This document shows, in pieces, positions 18,284 to 27,618 of a DNA stretch of 64,000 nucleotides. Position 1 is the first letter of the stretch, and the number at the start of each line of letters is the position of its first letter. This stretch comes from K23-9 sp049680365 (GTDB taxonomy: Bacteria; Planctomycetota; Planctomycetia; Pirellulales; Pirellulaceae). The notes below the pieces were generated by a model. It did no database searches and had not been told where the DNA came from. It saw nothing but the letters and a program-made list of their open reading frames with translations. The stretch is from assembly GCA_049680365.1 (NCBI GenBank), contig JBAUHQ010000147.1, positions 1-64,000 of the forward strand, written 5' to 3'. Position numbers and translations under genes: made by a program.

Positions 18284-18469
18284 TTACTCGGACCGATTTC
18301 GCTCTGACGACGGTTCAATCGCAGCCTGTTTTTGATCATCAATCAAAATTCGCATTGGCGGTGTATCCAGATCGTCATACTGACCATCGCGGATGCAGTA
18401 AACGCACGCGGTGACGCCCGCAGCGCCTAACAACAGGGCTAGTGGCAAGGCGATAAAGAGAACACTCAT
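18284..18469 (-). CDS. ccoS: cbb3 oxidase assembly protein CcoS
   Basis: 61 residues from MSVLFIALPLALLLGAAG: one N-terminal transmembrane helix followed by ACVYCIRDGQYDDLDTPPMRIL, the CcoS/FixS signature (acidic Q-(Y/F)-D-D-L-D-T-P motif). It is needed in other bacteria for copper and haem insertion into the catalytic subunit. The start overlaps the ccoI stop by 4 bp (ATGA), so it is translationally coupled and is the last gene of the oxidase operon. Confidence 0.92.
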   Translation of the reverse strand: MSVLFIALPLALLLGAAGVTACVYCIRDGQYDDLDTPPMRILIDDQKQAAIEPSSERNRSE

Positions 18470-20934
18470 TGCGGTTCCTTGCCATAGATGGGCCAAAGTA
18501 GTGTCAGCGTCAGCACCGAAACGGAACTGATCGGCATCAGGACGGCGGCCACTAACGGGCTGATATAACCGGTCATCGCGAGGGCCACCGCGATCACATT
18601 GTACCCCAGCGAGACCGCAAAGGTCGACAGAATCAATGCCCGTGTTCGCTGCGAGCCATCAACCAATTCAACAATGCTGTTTAAGTGTCCAGACGAAATG
18701 AACACAGGTGCCGCCTGCAAACTGACTTCCGCACCACCCCGAACCGCGATCCCGATGTCCGCTGCGGCCAGCGCCGCCGCATCATTCGCTCCGTCACCGA
18801 CCATCACAACGCGTCCGGATGACCCTTGCTTGATATGCTGCAATTTCTCTTCGGGTGAAAGCCCGCCCAGGGCAAATTCCGATTGAACATTCAACTGGGC
18901 AGCAACTCGTCGCACGATCTCCGAATGATCGCCCGACAAGATGCCAACTTGCCAACCACGTTGTTTCAGTCCGTCAATTGTCTGTACGGCGTCAGCCTTT
19001 AACTTGTCGGAAACCGTCATCACTGCTTTGGCGATGCCGTCGATCGCAATCAAAATCGGTGTCGTGCCACGATGGAGGCAGCGATCGACTGCCTCATGGA
19101 TTTCAAGACCAAACGCGACATCCTGTCGAGTCATGAATTCCATACCGCCGATCGCGACGGCGTGATCGTCACAGCGACCGACAATCCCGCCCGGTACGAT
19201 TTCAATGATTTGTGCATCGTCTGCCAATTCGATTTCCTGACGCTTCGCTTCGGCGACCAGTGCTTCGGCGATCGGATGCACGCACTGCGTTTCCACCGAC
19301 GCGGCCAGTCGAAACGAATCAATGCAACCGTCAACAAACTCGGCACGCATCCGACCTTCCGTCAGCGTCCCCGTCTTGTCGAACCAAATCATTCCTGGTC
19401 GCGACAAATGCTGCATCGACTGTCCATCACGCACCAAAATTCGACGCTTGGCCGATCGACCAATGGCGACTGCGATGGCCAACGGCGTTGCAAGTGCCAA
19501 AGCACATGGACAAGCGACAATCAACAGGGCCGTCGCGTGGCCCATCGCCTGGCCCCAACTTTCGCGTCCCCAATAAAGCAGCGTTGCGATCGAAAGCAGT
19601 GTGACGCTCACAACAAACACGCCACCAATTCGATCAGCCAACTGCACAACCGACGTTTTCGTGATCGCGGCGGCTTCGACCGACTGCATGACTTGGCCAA
19701 TTCGTGTGTCGGCACCTACGGCGTCGACAGAAATTTCGATGGGACGCATCAGATTCACTGTACCGGCAGCTACCGCATCGCCCAGGCCGACAGCAATTCC
19801 TTTGCTTTCGCCCGTCAACAGCGATCGATCGATCATCGAATCACCCTGCAAAATCTCTCCGTCCACTGGAATACTCTCGCCAGCAAGTACCAGAACACGA
19901 TCCGACTTCTCCAACGTCCTGGCAGGCACCAACGCATTGCTACCGTCAGCATTGATCCGACGTGCATGCTGTGGAGTAATCCGCATCAACAAATCTACCG
20001 ACTGGGCAGCACGGTGTTGCTGACGAAACTGAATCCAACGTCCCAACAACAATAGGAAAACCAAAACGGCCAGCGAGTCAAAGTAGACGTCGCCGCGCCC
20101 CGTAACCGCGTTGATCACGCCCGCGATCGTGCCGACGCTTAGGCCCAACGCAACGGGCAGATCCATGTGCGGCGTTCGCGTGCGAATCGCCGCCATCGCT
20201 CCAGTAAAAAAGGTACGCCCAGGAACCACCACAGCCAGCAACCCCAGCAGCGTTCCAATCAGTCGCAAGTACAACCGATGCCCATCGGCGATCCCCAACG
20301 CTTCGCCGGCATACAAACCGATCGCGATCCACATCGCGTTAGCAGCACAAAAACCTGCGATCGCTATTTGAGTCAGTAACCGTCGGTTTTCGACCCAAAA
20401 ATGATCGTTCGGTGCATCCGTAAGTGGTGCAACTTCGTAACCAAGTTTTGCCAACAAAGCCGCGATTCGGCTGAGCGGAATTTGCGCGGGGTCATAAGAA
20501 ACACGTATCGTATGATCGCTCATCTTCACCCGCGACGATTCCCAACCTGGCGTGCGTGCGGCAGCATTTTCGATTAACCACGCACACGCGCCGCAGTGCA
20601 ATCCGTGAATCGCCAGTTCAGCAAGCTTTCGACCATCGGGTTGGTCAATGGGTTTAGATCGGCCTAGAAACTCTTCCCGATCAAACTCGTTGAAACGCAA
20701 CTGATCCGTGCGAACCCTGTCCGGCGCGGTCGAGGTTACTTGATCGCGAAGCGCGTAGAAATCATCCAGCCCCCAGCCGTGAATCAGTTGATACGCCCCC
20801 AAGCATCCGTTGCAACAGAACACAGTTTGTGGATCAGTGTCCGCTGTGCACGACGTCGCTAGCCCGCAATGCACACATGGCAACGAACATGTCGTCCAGT
20901 GGGTTTGCTTAGTGCCGGATTGAGTTGCGGACAT
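18466..20934 (-). CDS. ccoI: Copper-transporting P1B-type ATPase for cbb3 oxidase assembly
   Basis: 822 residues. A Cys-rich N-terminus (CVHCGL, FCCNGCLGAYQLI) is followed by a heavy-metal-associated domain with GLHCGACAWLIE. About eight membrane segments follow, with the CPC metal site in ACPCALALATP. Catalytic motifs are LTGES, the phosphorylation site DKTGTLTEG, and GDGANDAAAL. This is the CcoI/FixI type that delivers copper for the CuB site of CcoN. It lies between the SafE-like gene and ccoS in tight spacing. Confidence 0.95.
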   Translation of the reverse strand: MSATQSGTKQTHWTTCSLPCVHCGLATSCTADTDPQTVFCCNGCLGAYQLIHGWGLDDFYALRDQVTSTAPDRVRTDQLRFNEFDREEFLGRSKPIDQPDGRKLAELAIHGLHCGACAWLIENAAARTPGWESSRVKMSDHTIRVSYDPAQIPLSRIAALLAKLGYEVAPLTDAPNDHFWVENRRLLTQIAIAGFCAANAMWIAIGLYAGEALGIADGHRLYLRLIGTLLGLLAVVVPGRTFFTGAMAAIRTRTPHMDLPVALGLSVGTIAGVINAVTGRGDVYFDSLAVLVFLLLLGRWIQFRQQHRAAQSVDLLMRITPQHARRINADGSNALVPARTLEKSDRVLVLAGESIPVDGEILQGDSMIDRSLLTGESKGIAVGLGDAVAAGTVNLMRPIEISVDAVGADTRIGQVMQSVEAAAITKTSVVQLADRIGGVFVVSVTLLSIATLLYWGRESWGQAMGHATALLIVACPCALALATPLAIAVAIGRSAKRRILVRDGQSMQHLSRPGMIWFDKTGTLTEGRMRAEFVDGCIDSFRLAASVETQCVHPIAEALVAEAKRQEIELADDAQIIEIVPGGIVGRCDDHAVAIGGMEFMTRQDVAFGLEIHEAVDRCLHRGTTPILIAIDGIAKAVMTVSDKLKADAVQTIDGLKQRGWQVGILSGDHSEIVRRVAAQLNVQSEFALGGLSPEEKLQHIKQGSSGRVVMVGDGANDAAALAAADIGIAVRGGAEVSLQAAPVFISSGHLNSIVELVDGSQRTRALILSTFAVSLGYNVIAVALAMTGYISPLVAAVLMPISSVSVLTLTLLWPIYGKEPQ

Positions 20935-20937
20935 CGA

Positions 20938-21795
20938 TCAATCGTTCGCCGGCGACGAAGAGTCAATATCAACGCTAACGGTCGTATCAAAGCCCGCTGA
21001 TTCGCACTGAGTTCCTTCACAACAACAAGGCAACGGTTGATCGCTGGCTCCGTTTGCTTGCTGCACCAACGATGCGGTATCCGATCCCGGTGGTGATAGC
21101 GATTCCAGAGAAGTTAGACCTGCGAACCCGCGTCCGGACGCCGTGAATCCGCCACCGACGATCAGCAAGATCGCCGCCGCAATCGGCACCATCAAGCCAA
21201 ACGGCTTGGAAAGCAATCGCGTGCCAGCGATCAATCCCGTCAGCGCCGGCACGGTCCCCAGCCAGAACGCAAACATGACGACAGGCCCCATCAATGGGCT
21301 GCCTGTTCCAGCGGCGATCAGAGCGAACAGATACAGCCAACCGCAAGGTAACAATGTCGTCAGCATGCCAGTGGTCAAACCGCGTGCCCAAATCGGCAAA
21401 CGAAACAAAAACGGCCGTGCTTTGACAAGGATTCCACCGATTCTAGATGGTCGAACAACCTTGCCCGCGCCAGCCGATGGCCGCACCAATTGATACAGTT
21501 TCATGACTCCTACGACGATCATGATCGCACCAACCACACGAGCGGCCATGACTTGGTAACCCATCCACTGGCCACCGATTTCAATCGCACTGCCTATGAA
21601 ACCCGCAATCAAACCGGCAATCATGTAAGTCAGCAAACGCCCGATGTGATACAGGAATGTCGCGATCGCGACGGTCTTTTTGCCCGCCGAATCACCGGCA
21701 CCACTCGCCCAAATGGCAAGCGGCCCGCACATTCCGACGCAGTGCATACTGCCCAGTAAACTGGCTGTCGCGACTGCAGAAATCAGCATCCACAT
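20938..21795 (-). CDS. SafE/DsbD_2-type membrane protein of the cbb3 operon
   Basis: Start taken at MWMLISAVATAS (21795), which has GGGG 8 nt upstream; the longer frame would use a TTG overlapping ccoH. About 285 residues with some six membrane segments. SMHCVGMCGP in the first helix and LLPCGWLY further on carry the Cys and Pro residues typical of the sulfite-exporter/DsbD-like family often found between ccoH and ccoI. The C-terminal tail has a Cys cluster (PLPCCCEGTQCES) that could bind metal. Predicted role: cytochrome or copper-site biogenesis of the oxidase; the exact reaction is unknown. Confidence 0.85.
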   Translation of the reverse strand: MWMLISAVATASLLGSMHCVGMCGPLAIWASGAGDSAGKKTVAIATFLYHIGRLLTYMIAGLIAGFIGSAIEIGGQWMGYQVMAARVVGAIMIVVGVMKLYQLVRPSAGAGKVVRPSRIGGILVKARPFLFRLPIWARGLTTGMLTTLLPCGWLYLFALIAAGTGSPLMGPVVMFAFWLGTVPALTGLIAGTRLLSKPFGLMVPIAAAILLIVGGGFTASGRGFAGLTSLESLSPPGSDTASLVQQANGASDQPLPCCCEGTQCESAGFDTTVSVDIDSSSPAND

Positions 21796-21838
21796 TTCAG
21801 GCACCCCGTTTTCATTGGCAAACGTTTCACGATCATCA

Positions 21839-22372
21839 TCACTCAATGACCTCCACCGTTCGCAGCACTTTCATCGGTTCATCCGCGCCACTGATCTGAA
21901 TCTCCAAATTCCAAATCCCCGAGCGACTCATCGGTGCCAACGCCATGTAGTTCCCATTGCCAACCGAATCGACGGTGAATTGGCGGGGATCCGATGCAGC
22001 GGCGTGGTGATACGCGGTCGCACGTAACTGTAAGTCGTCAATGCTCTCACCATTTTGGTTGTGAACCGCAACCTCCACCGCACGACAACCTTTCCCGTCC
22101 GCCACATCAGAAGCGACCAAATCCACGGTCCATCCAAGTCGCTCTGCTGCGGTTGCGACGTGACGTTGCTGGTCCCAATTCAGCGCTGACTGATGGTAAT
22201 CTGGCACAACGGACACGGTGGGATCGTTGGTTGCCAATTGGTACGCCGCAAATCCGATCACCAATTGGATCCCCAGTAACGTGACAACAAGGCCAACCCA
22301 AAAATATTTGGCGCGTCGCTCTGCTGATCGTTGCTGTGTCGGACTGAGATTGTTGTAGTCGTCGTCATTCAT
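21839..22372 (-). CDS. ccoH: FixH/CcoH-like protein of the cbb3 operon
   Basis: 177 residues with a single transmembrane helix (about 23-45, YFWVGLVVTLLGIQLVIGFAAY) and a periplasmic beta-rich domain, as in FixH/CcoH. The sequence is weakly conserved in this family, so the call rests on topology, size and position between ccoG and the SafE/ccoI genes. CcoH proteins interact with the oxidase during assembly. It begins 17 bp after ccoG ends. Confidence 0.8.
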   Translation of the reverse strand: MNDDDYNNLSPTQQRSAERRAKYFWVGLVVTLLGIQLVIGFAAYQLATNDPTVSVVPDYHQSALNWDQQRHVATAAERLGWTVDLVASDVADGKGCRAVEVAVHNQNGESIDDLQLRATAYHHAAASDPRQFTVDSVGNGNYMALAPMSRSGIWNLEIQISGADEPMKVLRTVEVIE

Positions 22373-22389
22373 AGTTATTGCCGTGGTCG

Positions 22390-23898
22390 TTACTGACGTG
22401 GCCCCAGCAGTTTGAACGTCACCAGACGTTCGTTTTCACTGCCATCATTGATCTTCAAAACTGCTTCTGTCGTACCGGATCGGTTAGTTAAACCCATTGG
22501 GAACCGAATACTGAGCGGGACCAACGATGTTTTACCTGCGTCAAGCGTCAGCCCATCCCTATCCACGACATCCAGTGTAGCCCCTTCGGGTGACACGACC
22601 GCAAACGAATAAGCTTGTGTATCGTCGGTGCGATTGACCAGCCGCATATTGAACGAATTCATTACTTGCCGTGACTCCATCAAAGTAAAAGGAGCACCGC
22701 GTCCGCGCAACAATCTCGCGTCAAAACTGGATTTCGACCGGATCGCCAACGCGAATCCAGACAGGACGCCGACCAGAATCAGCGGATAGATCAGCGTGCG
22801 ACCGCGAAGAAGCTTTTTAGGCTTTCGTGCCAAGGCGTCTTGCGAACTGTACCGAATCAGTCCTTGCGGTTTTCCAACGCGGTCCATCACATCGTTGCAG
22901 GCATCAATGCACTGCGTACAGTTAATACATTCCATCTGCAGGCCGTCACGAATATCGATTCCGGTCGGGCAAACGACCACGCACTGATTGCAGTCAACAC
23001 AATCGCCTTTCGAGTCGCCTTCGCCCCGTTTTCCCTTTGCACGTGGTTCGCCGCGCCCAGGATCGTAGCCCACAATCAACGATTGTTCGTCCAACATCAC
23101 GGATTGGAAACGTCCGTATGGACACGCAATCAAACACATCTGTTCGCGAAAGTAAAGGAAATCAAACATCATCGCGACCGTGGTTCCCGCCATCACCAAA
23201 AACGCGATCGGGTGGGAAAACGGTGAACTACGAATCCAAATAGCCAGTCGCTCCGTCCCCACGAAATACGCCAGGAACGTGTGGGCCAGAAACATCGACA
23301 AGAACAGGTAGACCGCAATACGTGCAACTTGCCACACGCCCGCGACGTTCTTTGCTTTACCGCCTTTGCCTACCGTGCCTTCAAAGAAGCGATCAATTGG
23401 GCGGAACAAAAATTCCATGTAAACCGTTTGCGGGCATGCCCAACCGCACCATGCTCGTCCGGCGATCGCTGTCACCAAAACGACCGTGATAAAGACGCTG
23501 AGCATCAAGAGCGCCAAGACCACCGTATCGGTCGGCAAAAACGTCTTGCCCAACACCGTGAACTGACGCGCCACGATGTCCAACAACACCAATGGTTTTC
23601 CGTTGACACGCAAATGCGGCACAACGACAAAGACCGCCATCAAAATGTAAGCGATCACGCGGCGGCGTTTCCACCAATGCCCCATCGACAAACGTGGCTT
23701 GAGCCAACGTCGACTACCGTCTTTTTCTAAAGTGCTGAGAACATGCTGCGGAGAATCCAATAACGCATCGTTGACCGAACTGGTCGCTCGGGTTGATTCA
23801 GCTTCCTGGCTGCAGGATCCGCTGCCACATCCACCATCACTGCACCCCGAAGAAACGGGGAGTGATGACGATCCGTTTTCATTAGGGGCTGTACTCAT
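22390..23898 (-). CDS. ccoG: cbb3 oxidase accessory protein CcoG (ferredoxin-type)
   Basis: 502 residues. Five or six membrane helices include GRAWCGWACPQTVYMEFLFRPIDR. Two 4Fe-4S cluster motifs follow (CVDCNQCVVVCPTGIDIRDG and CINCTQCIDACNDVM), then an extra helix and a periplasmic Ig-like domain. This is the complete RdxA/FixG/CcoG layout. CcoG reduces Cu(II) for copper delivery in the species studied. It has a Cys/Ser/Gly-rich N-terminus (SGCSDGGCGSGSCSQ), which is unusual and may bind metal. Confidence 0.95.
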   Translation of the reverse strand: MSTAPNENGSSSLPVSSGCSDGGCGSGSCSQEAESTRATSSVNDALLDSPQHVLSTLEKDGSRRWLKPRLSMGHWWKRRRVIAYILMAVFVVVPHLRVNGKPLVLLDIVARQFTVLGKTFLPTDTVVLALLMLSVFITVVLVTAIAGRAWCGWACPQTVYMEFLFRPIDRFFEGTVGKGGKAKNVAGVWQVARIAVYLFLSMFLAHTFLAYFVGTERLAIWIRSSPFSHPIAFLVMAGTTVAMMFDFLYFREQMCLIACPYGRFQSVMLDEQSLIVGYDPGRGEPRAKGKRGEGDSKGDCVDCNQCVVVCPTGIDIRDGLQMECINCTQCIDACNDVMDRVGKPQGLIRYSSQDALARKPKKLLRGRTLIYPLILVGVLSGFALAIRSKSSFDARLLRGRGAPFTLMESRQVMNSFNMRLVNRTDDTQAYSFAVVSPEGATLDVVDRDGLTLDAGKTSLVPLSIRFPMGLTNRSGTTEAVLKINDGSENERLVTFKLLGPRQ

Positions 23899-23929
23899 TT
23901 TTCTACTCGATTTCGCGATCGGTATCGAT

Positions 23930-24547
23930 CTAATTGGCTTCTAACGGAGCCGCCTTTGCTGGAGGTTCTTCTTCGGGCGGTGGCTCTGGCCATGCTGCGA
24001 TCTTGTTGCCTTCGGCGGGACGGCCGCCTTCGACATTTGTGCCTCGCAAACTCGCCACATAGGCCGACACCATCACGACTTCGTTGACGTGTAGCCGGTT
24101 GGACCACTTTGGCATCGCGCCGTTTCCAGCACCGTTGTTGATGACTTTGGCAATATCACCGAGCGTCTTGACGTTCTTGAACGCTTCGTCCGTCAAATTC
24201 GGACCGACCTTGCCTTCGCCTTCACGTCCATGACACGAAATACAGTTGGCACGAAAGACGGACTTTCCGACTTTGACCCAACTATCCTTGCCCATGAATT
24301 TGGCGATCGTCACCGTATCAGGCTGCAAGTCGCCGATTTCCGCAAACTGCAAACGCGTGTTTTCGGCCAGTGCGATTCCGTATTGATCTTCGACAGATCG
24401 CCCTGCCGTGCCACTGTGATAGTAGATCCAGTAAAACGGCGAGAAAACGATCGAGGCGATGAACAACCATTTCCACCAACCCGGCAACGGATTGTCATAC
24501 TCTTCGATGCCATCGTAGGCGTGATCTGTTTTGGGAGCTTGGCTCAT
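23930..24547 (-). CDS. ccoP: cbb3 oxidase cytochrome c subunit CcoP, mono-haem form
   Basis: 205 residues: soluble N-terminus, one or two membrane helices (about 24-43, WWKWLFIASIVFSPFYWIYY), then one cytochrome c domain with C102-x-x-C105-H106 (NCISCHGREG) and a probable Met ligand in AMPKWSNRL. Classical proteobacterial CcoP has two CxxCH motifs; here only one is present, so the subunit is a mono-haem form. The C-terminus is Pro/Glu/Ala rich. Its start overlaps ccoQ's stop by 4 bp. Confidence 0.93.
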   Translation of the reverse strand: MSQAPKTDHAYDGIEEYDNPLPGWWKWLFIASIVFSPFYWIYYHSGTAGRSVEDQYGIALAENTRLQFAEIGDLQPDTVTIAKFMGKDSWVKVGKSVFRANCISCHGREGEGKVGPNLTDEAFKNVKTLGDIAKVINNGAGNGAMPKWSNRLHVNEVVMVSAYVASLRGTNVEGGRPAEGNKIAAWPEPPPEEEPPAKAAPLEAN

Positions 24548-24717
24548 CGTGGGTCCTCCACTTCGTCGCTAATTGGAATCGATGCAAAACGGTCGGCAGC
24601 TTGCTTGCTTAACCGCAATGCGCCGAAAACGATCAACGCAAATGCCGAGAAAAACAAAGCCAGAGCGAGCTCCGCAAAGTCGGAATAATCAAGTGAACTA
24701 ACGAGGTCTTTGATCAT
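24544..24717 (-). CDS. ccoQ: Small cbb3 oxidase subunit CcoQ
   Basis: 57 residues from MIKDLVSSLDYSDFAELALA: one transmembrane helix (ALALFFSAFALIVFGALRL) and a short charged tail, placed between the catalytic subunit and ccoP. These features define CcoQ, a stabilising subunit. The longer open frame upstream would add a non-conserved segment made from a 15-bp repeat, so the internal ATG is preferred. It overlaps ccoP by 4 bp. Confidence 0.85.
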   Translation of the reverse strand: MIKDLVSSLDYSDFAELALALFFSAFALIVFGALRLSKQAADRFASIPISDEVEDPR

Positions 24718-24752
24718 CTGAAAAAAGTCCAGGGATGGTTTGAATGTCGATT

Positions 24753-24807
24753 GGCTGGGGCTGTCGCGCCCAGCCACTGCGAACTGTGTCAATGCGAACT
24801 GCGTCAA
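24753..24807 (-). repeat. Hairpin and 15-bp tandem repeat between ccoNO and ccoQ
   Basis: A 7-bp inverted repeat (GGCTGGG 24753-24759, CCCAGCC 24769-24775) is followed by two tandem 15-mers, TGCGAACTGTGTCAA (24778-24792) and TGCGAACTGCGTCAA (24793-24807). Placed in the 123-bp spacer of the operon, the hairpin could set relative expression by mRNA processing or stability. Confidence 0.5.
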
Positions 24808-24840
24808 TGCGGATCACCAAAGCAATCCGGTTTCGTGAAA

Positions 24841-27216
24841 TCAGGATGCGTCGTCTTCGGCGTCCGTCGTTGCTGCTTCATCACCGTCGCCACCGGCACT
24901 CACATCGGCTTCCGCCGACGCGGAACCTTCGGCAGGTACGCCATCGGCACTCGCGTCAGGTTTCTTTGCTGGCTCGGGTGTCTTGAACAAATCGGTACCG
25001 ACACGTTGCAGGTAAGCGATCAGCGCGATGGCCTGTCGTTCATGCATCGCAGCAGGTCCGCCTTGGCCCACGATTTCCGCTGCGATCCGTTCCGCCTGCT
25101 TTCGCGCGACGGTTTCCGTATCATTGAGATCTTCGTCAGAATATTCCGCTCCCAAGAAGGCAGCCGCCTTCACATGCGGCGCGATCTGATTGAACTTCAA
25201 TTTCGCATCCAACAAGTGCTGGTAGCTTGGCATCACACTGCCCGGCGAAACGTACTCGGGATTCTCGAAGTGCCGCCAGTGCCAGAAGCTGCTTTGCTTG
25301 CCACCTTCGCGCGCCAAGTCAGGTCCGATCCGGCGGCTACCCCATTGGAACGGACGGTCGTAAATAAACTCGCCTGGCTTGCTATATTCACCGTATCGTT
25401 TCGTTTCCGCTACGATTGGCCGAATCATTTGCGAGTGGCAGTTGTAGCAGCCTTCGGAAACGTAAATATGGCGACCCGCTAGCTCCAGCGGCGTGTACGG
25501 CGTGACCGTCGCGATCGTCGGCACGTTTGATCGAATTAGGAATGTGGGAATCAATTCAAACAAAGTTGCGACGATGACGGCAGCCGTTGTCAACACAGTG
25601 AACTTGACGGGCAATCGTTCCCAACGACGGTGCCATCCCATTTTGCCCCATGTCTGCGCGTTCTTTGCCGTCTCCAACATGGGGACATCTTTCAGATCCG
25701 AACCCACTTGCTCAACTGGCTCGTCCACGTAGTTTTTGGACAATCGCGGAGCGGTGTAGACCGGCACATCGTAAGTGGCTGGCCGACCGGTCCAAGTCAT
25801 GATGGCGTTGATCGCCAACATCACCACACCACTGACGTACAGCGTGCCACCAACGACTCGCAACCACCACAATGGTACGACGGATTGAATGGTCTCAATG
25901 AACTCGGGATACATCAGGTGCCCCGTTTCGTCCATCGCGCGCCACATCAAACCCTGCATCAAACCAGCAGCGTAAATCGGAATGATGTACAGCAGAATCC
26001 CGATCGTACCGGTCCAGAAGTGCAGACTGACAAGCTTCGAACTCCAAATTTTCGTTTGATACAACCGCGGCAACAGCCAATAGATCATTCCAAACGCCAT
26101 AAACCCGTTCCAGCCGAGCGCACCCGAGTGAACGTGTGCGATTGTCCAGTCGGTGTAGTGACTGAGTGCATTGACCGATTTGATTGATAACATCGGGCCT
26201 TCGAAGGTAGACATGCCGTAAAAGGTCACGCCCACCACAAAGAATTTCAGCACGGGATCGGCGGCAACTTTGTGCCACGCACCGCGAAGTGTCAGCAAGC
26301 CGTTGATCATTCCACCCCAACTGGGCATCCAAAGCATCAAGCTGAACAACATGCCCAGAGAACATGCCCATTCCGGCAAAGCGGTAAAGTGCAAGTGGTG
26401 CGGGCCAGCCCAAATGTAAATGAACACCAACGACCAAAAGTGAATGATGCTTAGCCGATAACTGAACACAGGACGTTCGGCGGCTTTGGGCAAAAAGTAA
26501 TACATCAACCCTAGAAATGGCGTCGTCAAAAAGAACGCCACCGCGTTGTGACCGTACCACCACTGCATAAATGCGTCCTGCACACCGGCGTAGACGCTGT
26601 AACCCTTCAGCCATCCGGCAGGCACAACCAAGTTGTTAAACACATGCAGCAACGCGACGGTCACGATCGTTGCGATGTAGAACCACAACGCGACATACAT
26701 GTGTCGTTCGCGACGATGAATCAACGTCATCAAAAAGTTGCCACCAAAGATGAACAACCAAACGACTGCAATCAAAATATCGATCGGCCATTCCAGTTCT
26801 GCATACTCGCGACTTTGCGTGATACCTAGCGGCAACGTGACAGCCGCCGCAACGATGATCAGTTGCCATCCCCAAAAGTGCAATTGACTAAGCGTGTCAC
26901 TCCACATTCTGGCTTTGCAAAGACGCTGCGTGCTGTAATACACAGCCGCAAAAATGGCGTTGCCCGCGAAAGCAAAAATCGCAGCATTCGTGTGCAGAGG
27001 CCTTAGACGCCCAAACGAAAACCAAGGCAACCCGCCCGTCAACGAAGGCACCACCAAGATGACCGCGACGATCAATCCGACCAACGTTGCGACCAAGCCC
27101 CACAGAATGGTGGCGGCCACAAACTGGCGTACAATCTTGTCGTCGTAGCTAAACTGATCTGGTGTTTGCGCCATTTCTTGCCCCGCGCTGGTTGGGTCGT
27201 CGATGGTTGCTTCCAT
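24841..27216 (-). CDS. ccoNO: Fused cbb3 oxidase subunits I and II (CcoNO)
   Basis: 791 residues joining CcoN and CcoO. The first 480 or so residues form the 12-helix haem-copper subunit: haem ligand H75 (RPLHTNAA), CuB ligands H223 (YGHNAV) and H273/H274 (GPHHLHF), and haem ligands H361/H363 (HVHSGALGWN). After a cytoplasmic linker, a single anchor helix (about 540-560) leads to a mono-haem cytochrome c with C590-x-x-C593-H594 (CYNCH) and Met in SVMPSYQHLL. The C-terminal 40 residues are Ala/Glu/Asp low complexity. Reduces O2 with high affinity and pumps protons. Fusion is known in some non-proteobacterial phyla. First gene of its operon. Confidence 0.96.
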   Translation of the reverse strand: MEATIDDPTSAGQEMAQTPDQFSYDDKIVRQFVAATILWGLVATLVGLIVAVILVVPSLTGGLPWFSFGRLRPLHTNAAIFAFAGNAIFAAVYYSTQRLCKARMWSDTLSQLHFWGWQLIIVAAAVTLPLGITQSREYAELEWPIDILIAVVWLFIFGGNFLMTLIHRRERHMYVALWFYIATIVTVALLHVFNNLVVPAGWLKGYSVYAGVQDAFMQWWYGHNAVAFFLTTPFLGLMYYFLPKAAERPVFSYRLSIIHFWSLVFIYIWAGPHHLHFTALPEWACSLGMLFSLMLWMPSWGGMINGLLTLRGAWHKVAADPVLKFFVVGVTFYGMSTFEGPMLSIKSVNALSHYTDWTIAHVHSGALGWNGFMAFGMIYWLLPRLYQTKIWSSKLVSLHFWTGTIGILLYIIPIYAAGLMQGLMWRAMDETGHLMYPEFIETIQSVVPLWWLRVVGGTLYVSGVVMLAINAIMTWTGRPATYDVPVYTAPRLSKNYVDEPVEQVGSDLKDVPMLETAKNAQTWGKMGWHRRWERLPVKFTVLTTAAVIVATLFELIPTFLIRSNVPTIATVTPYTPLELAGRHIYVSEGCYNCHSQMIRPIVAETKRYGEYSKPGEFIYDRPFQWGSRRIGPDLAREGGKQSSFWHWRHFENPEYVSPGSVMPSYQHLLDAKLKFNQIAPHVKAAAFLGAEYSDEDLNDTETVARKQAERIAAEIVGQGGPAAMHERQAIALIAYLQRVGTDLFKTPEPAKKPDASADGVPAEGSASAEADVSAGGDGDEAATTDAEDDAS

Positions 27217-27618
27217 GGTCGGTCGAAGAGTCCGTGAAATATTTACGAGTAAATCGGTAGGTCGTCAGTTGAATTAAACACTAAATCATTAGCTGAATTA
27301 AAACGCTGAAATAAACACAGTGTGCTGGATGAACCGCAGGGCACAAGTCGACACCGTCGAGACTTAAAGTCATCTTTCGCCAGCCAAACCAAAGCCGACA
27401 AATCAGCTCGGTCGCTGAAAGTAGAACAACTTTGGTGCCAACTTGATGGGATTCTCCAACTCAGATCCTTAGCGTTAAATCAGGGCTCATTTTAGCGCCG
27501 TAATGGCGTATCCCAGCGCCCGTGCGTCCATCGGTCGCATGCACAAACGATTCAAACTCATCGCCGTATCCAACTCAGCGCCACAGTCTGTGCCGAAACG
27601 CACGCTGCGACACAGGGA
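27217..27618. promoter_or_regulatory. Upstream region of the cbb3 operon
   Basis: No gene in about 400 bp. A palindrome with ATTTAC/GTAAAT arms and a GA spacer lies at 27241-27254, some 25 bp before the ccoNO start. A TGAATTAAA motif occurs twice near 27271 and 27294. No perfect FNR box (TTGAT-N4-ATCAA) was found by eye. Confidence 0.4.

Noticed and set aside
18012..18414. Two overlapping plus frames of about 110 codons
   Set aside because: They run antisense into ccoS and neither resembles a known protein or has a ribosome site.
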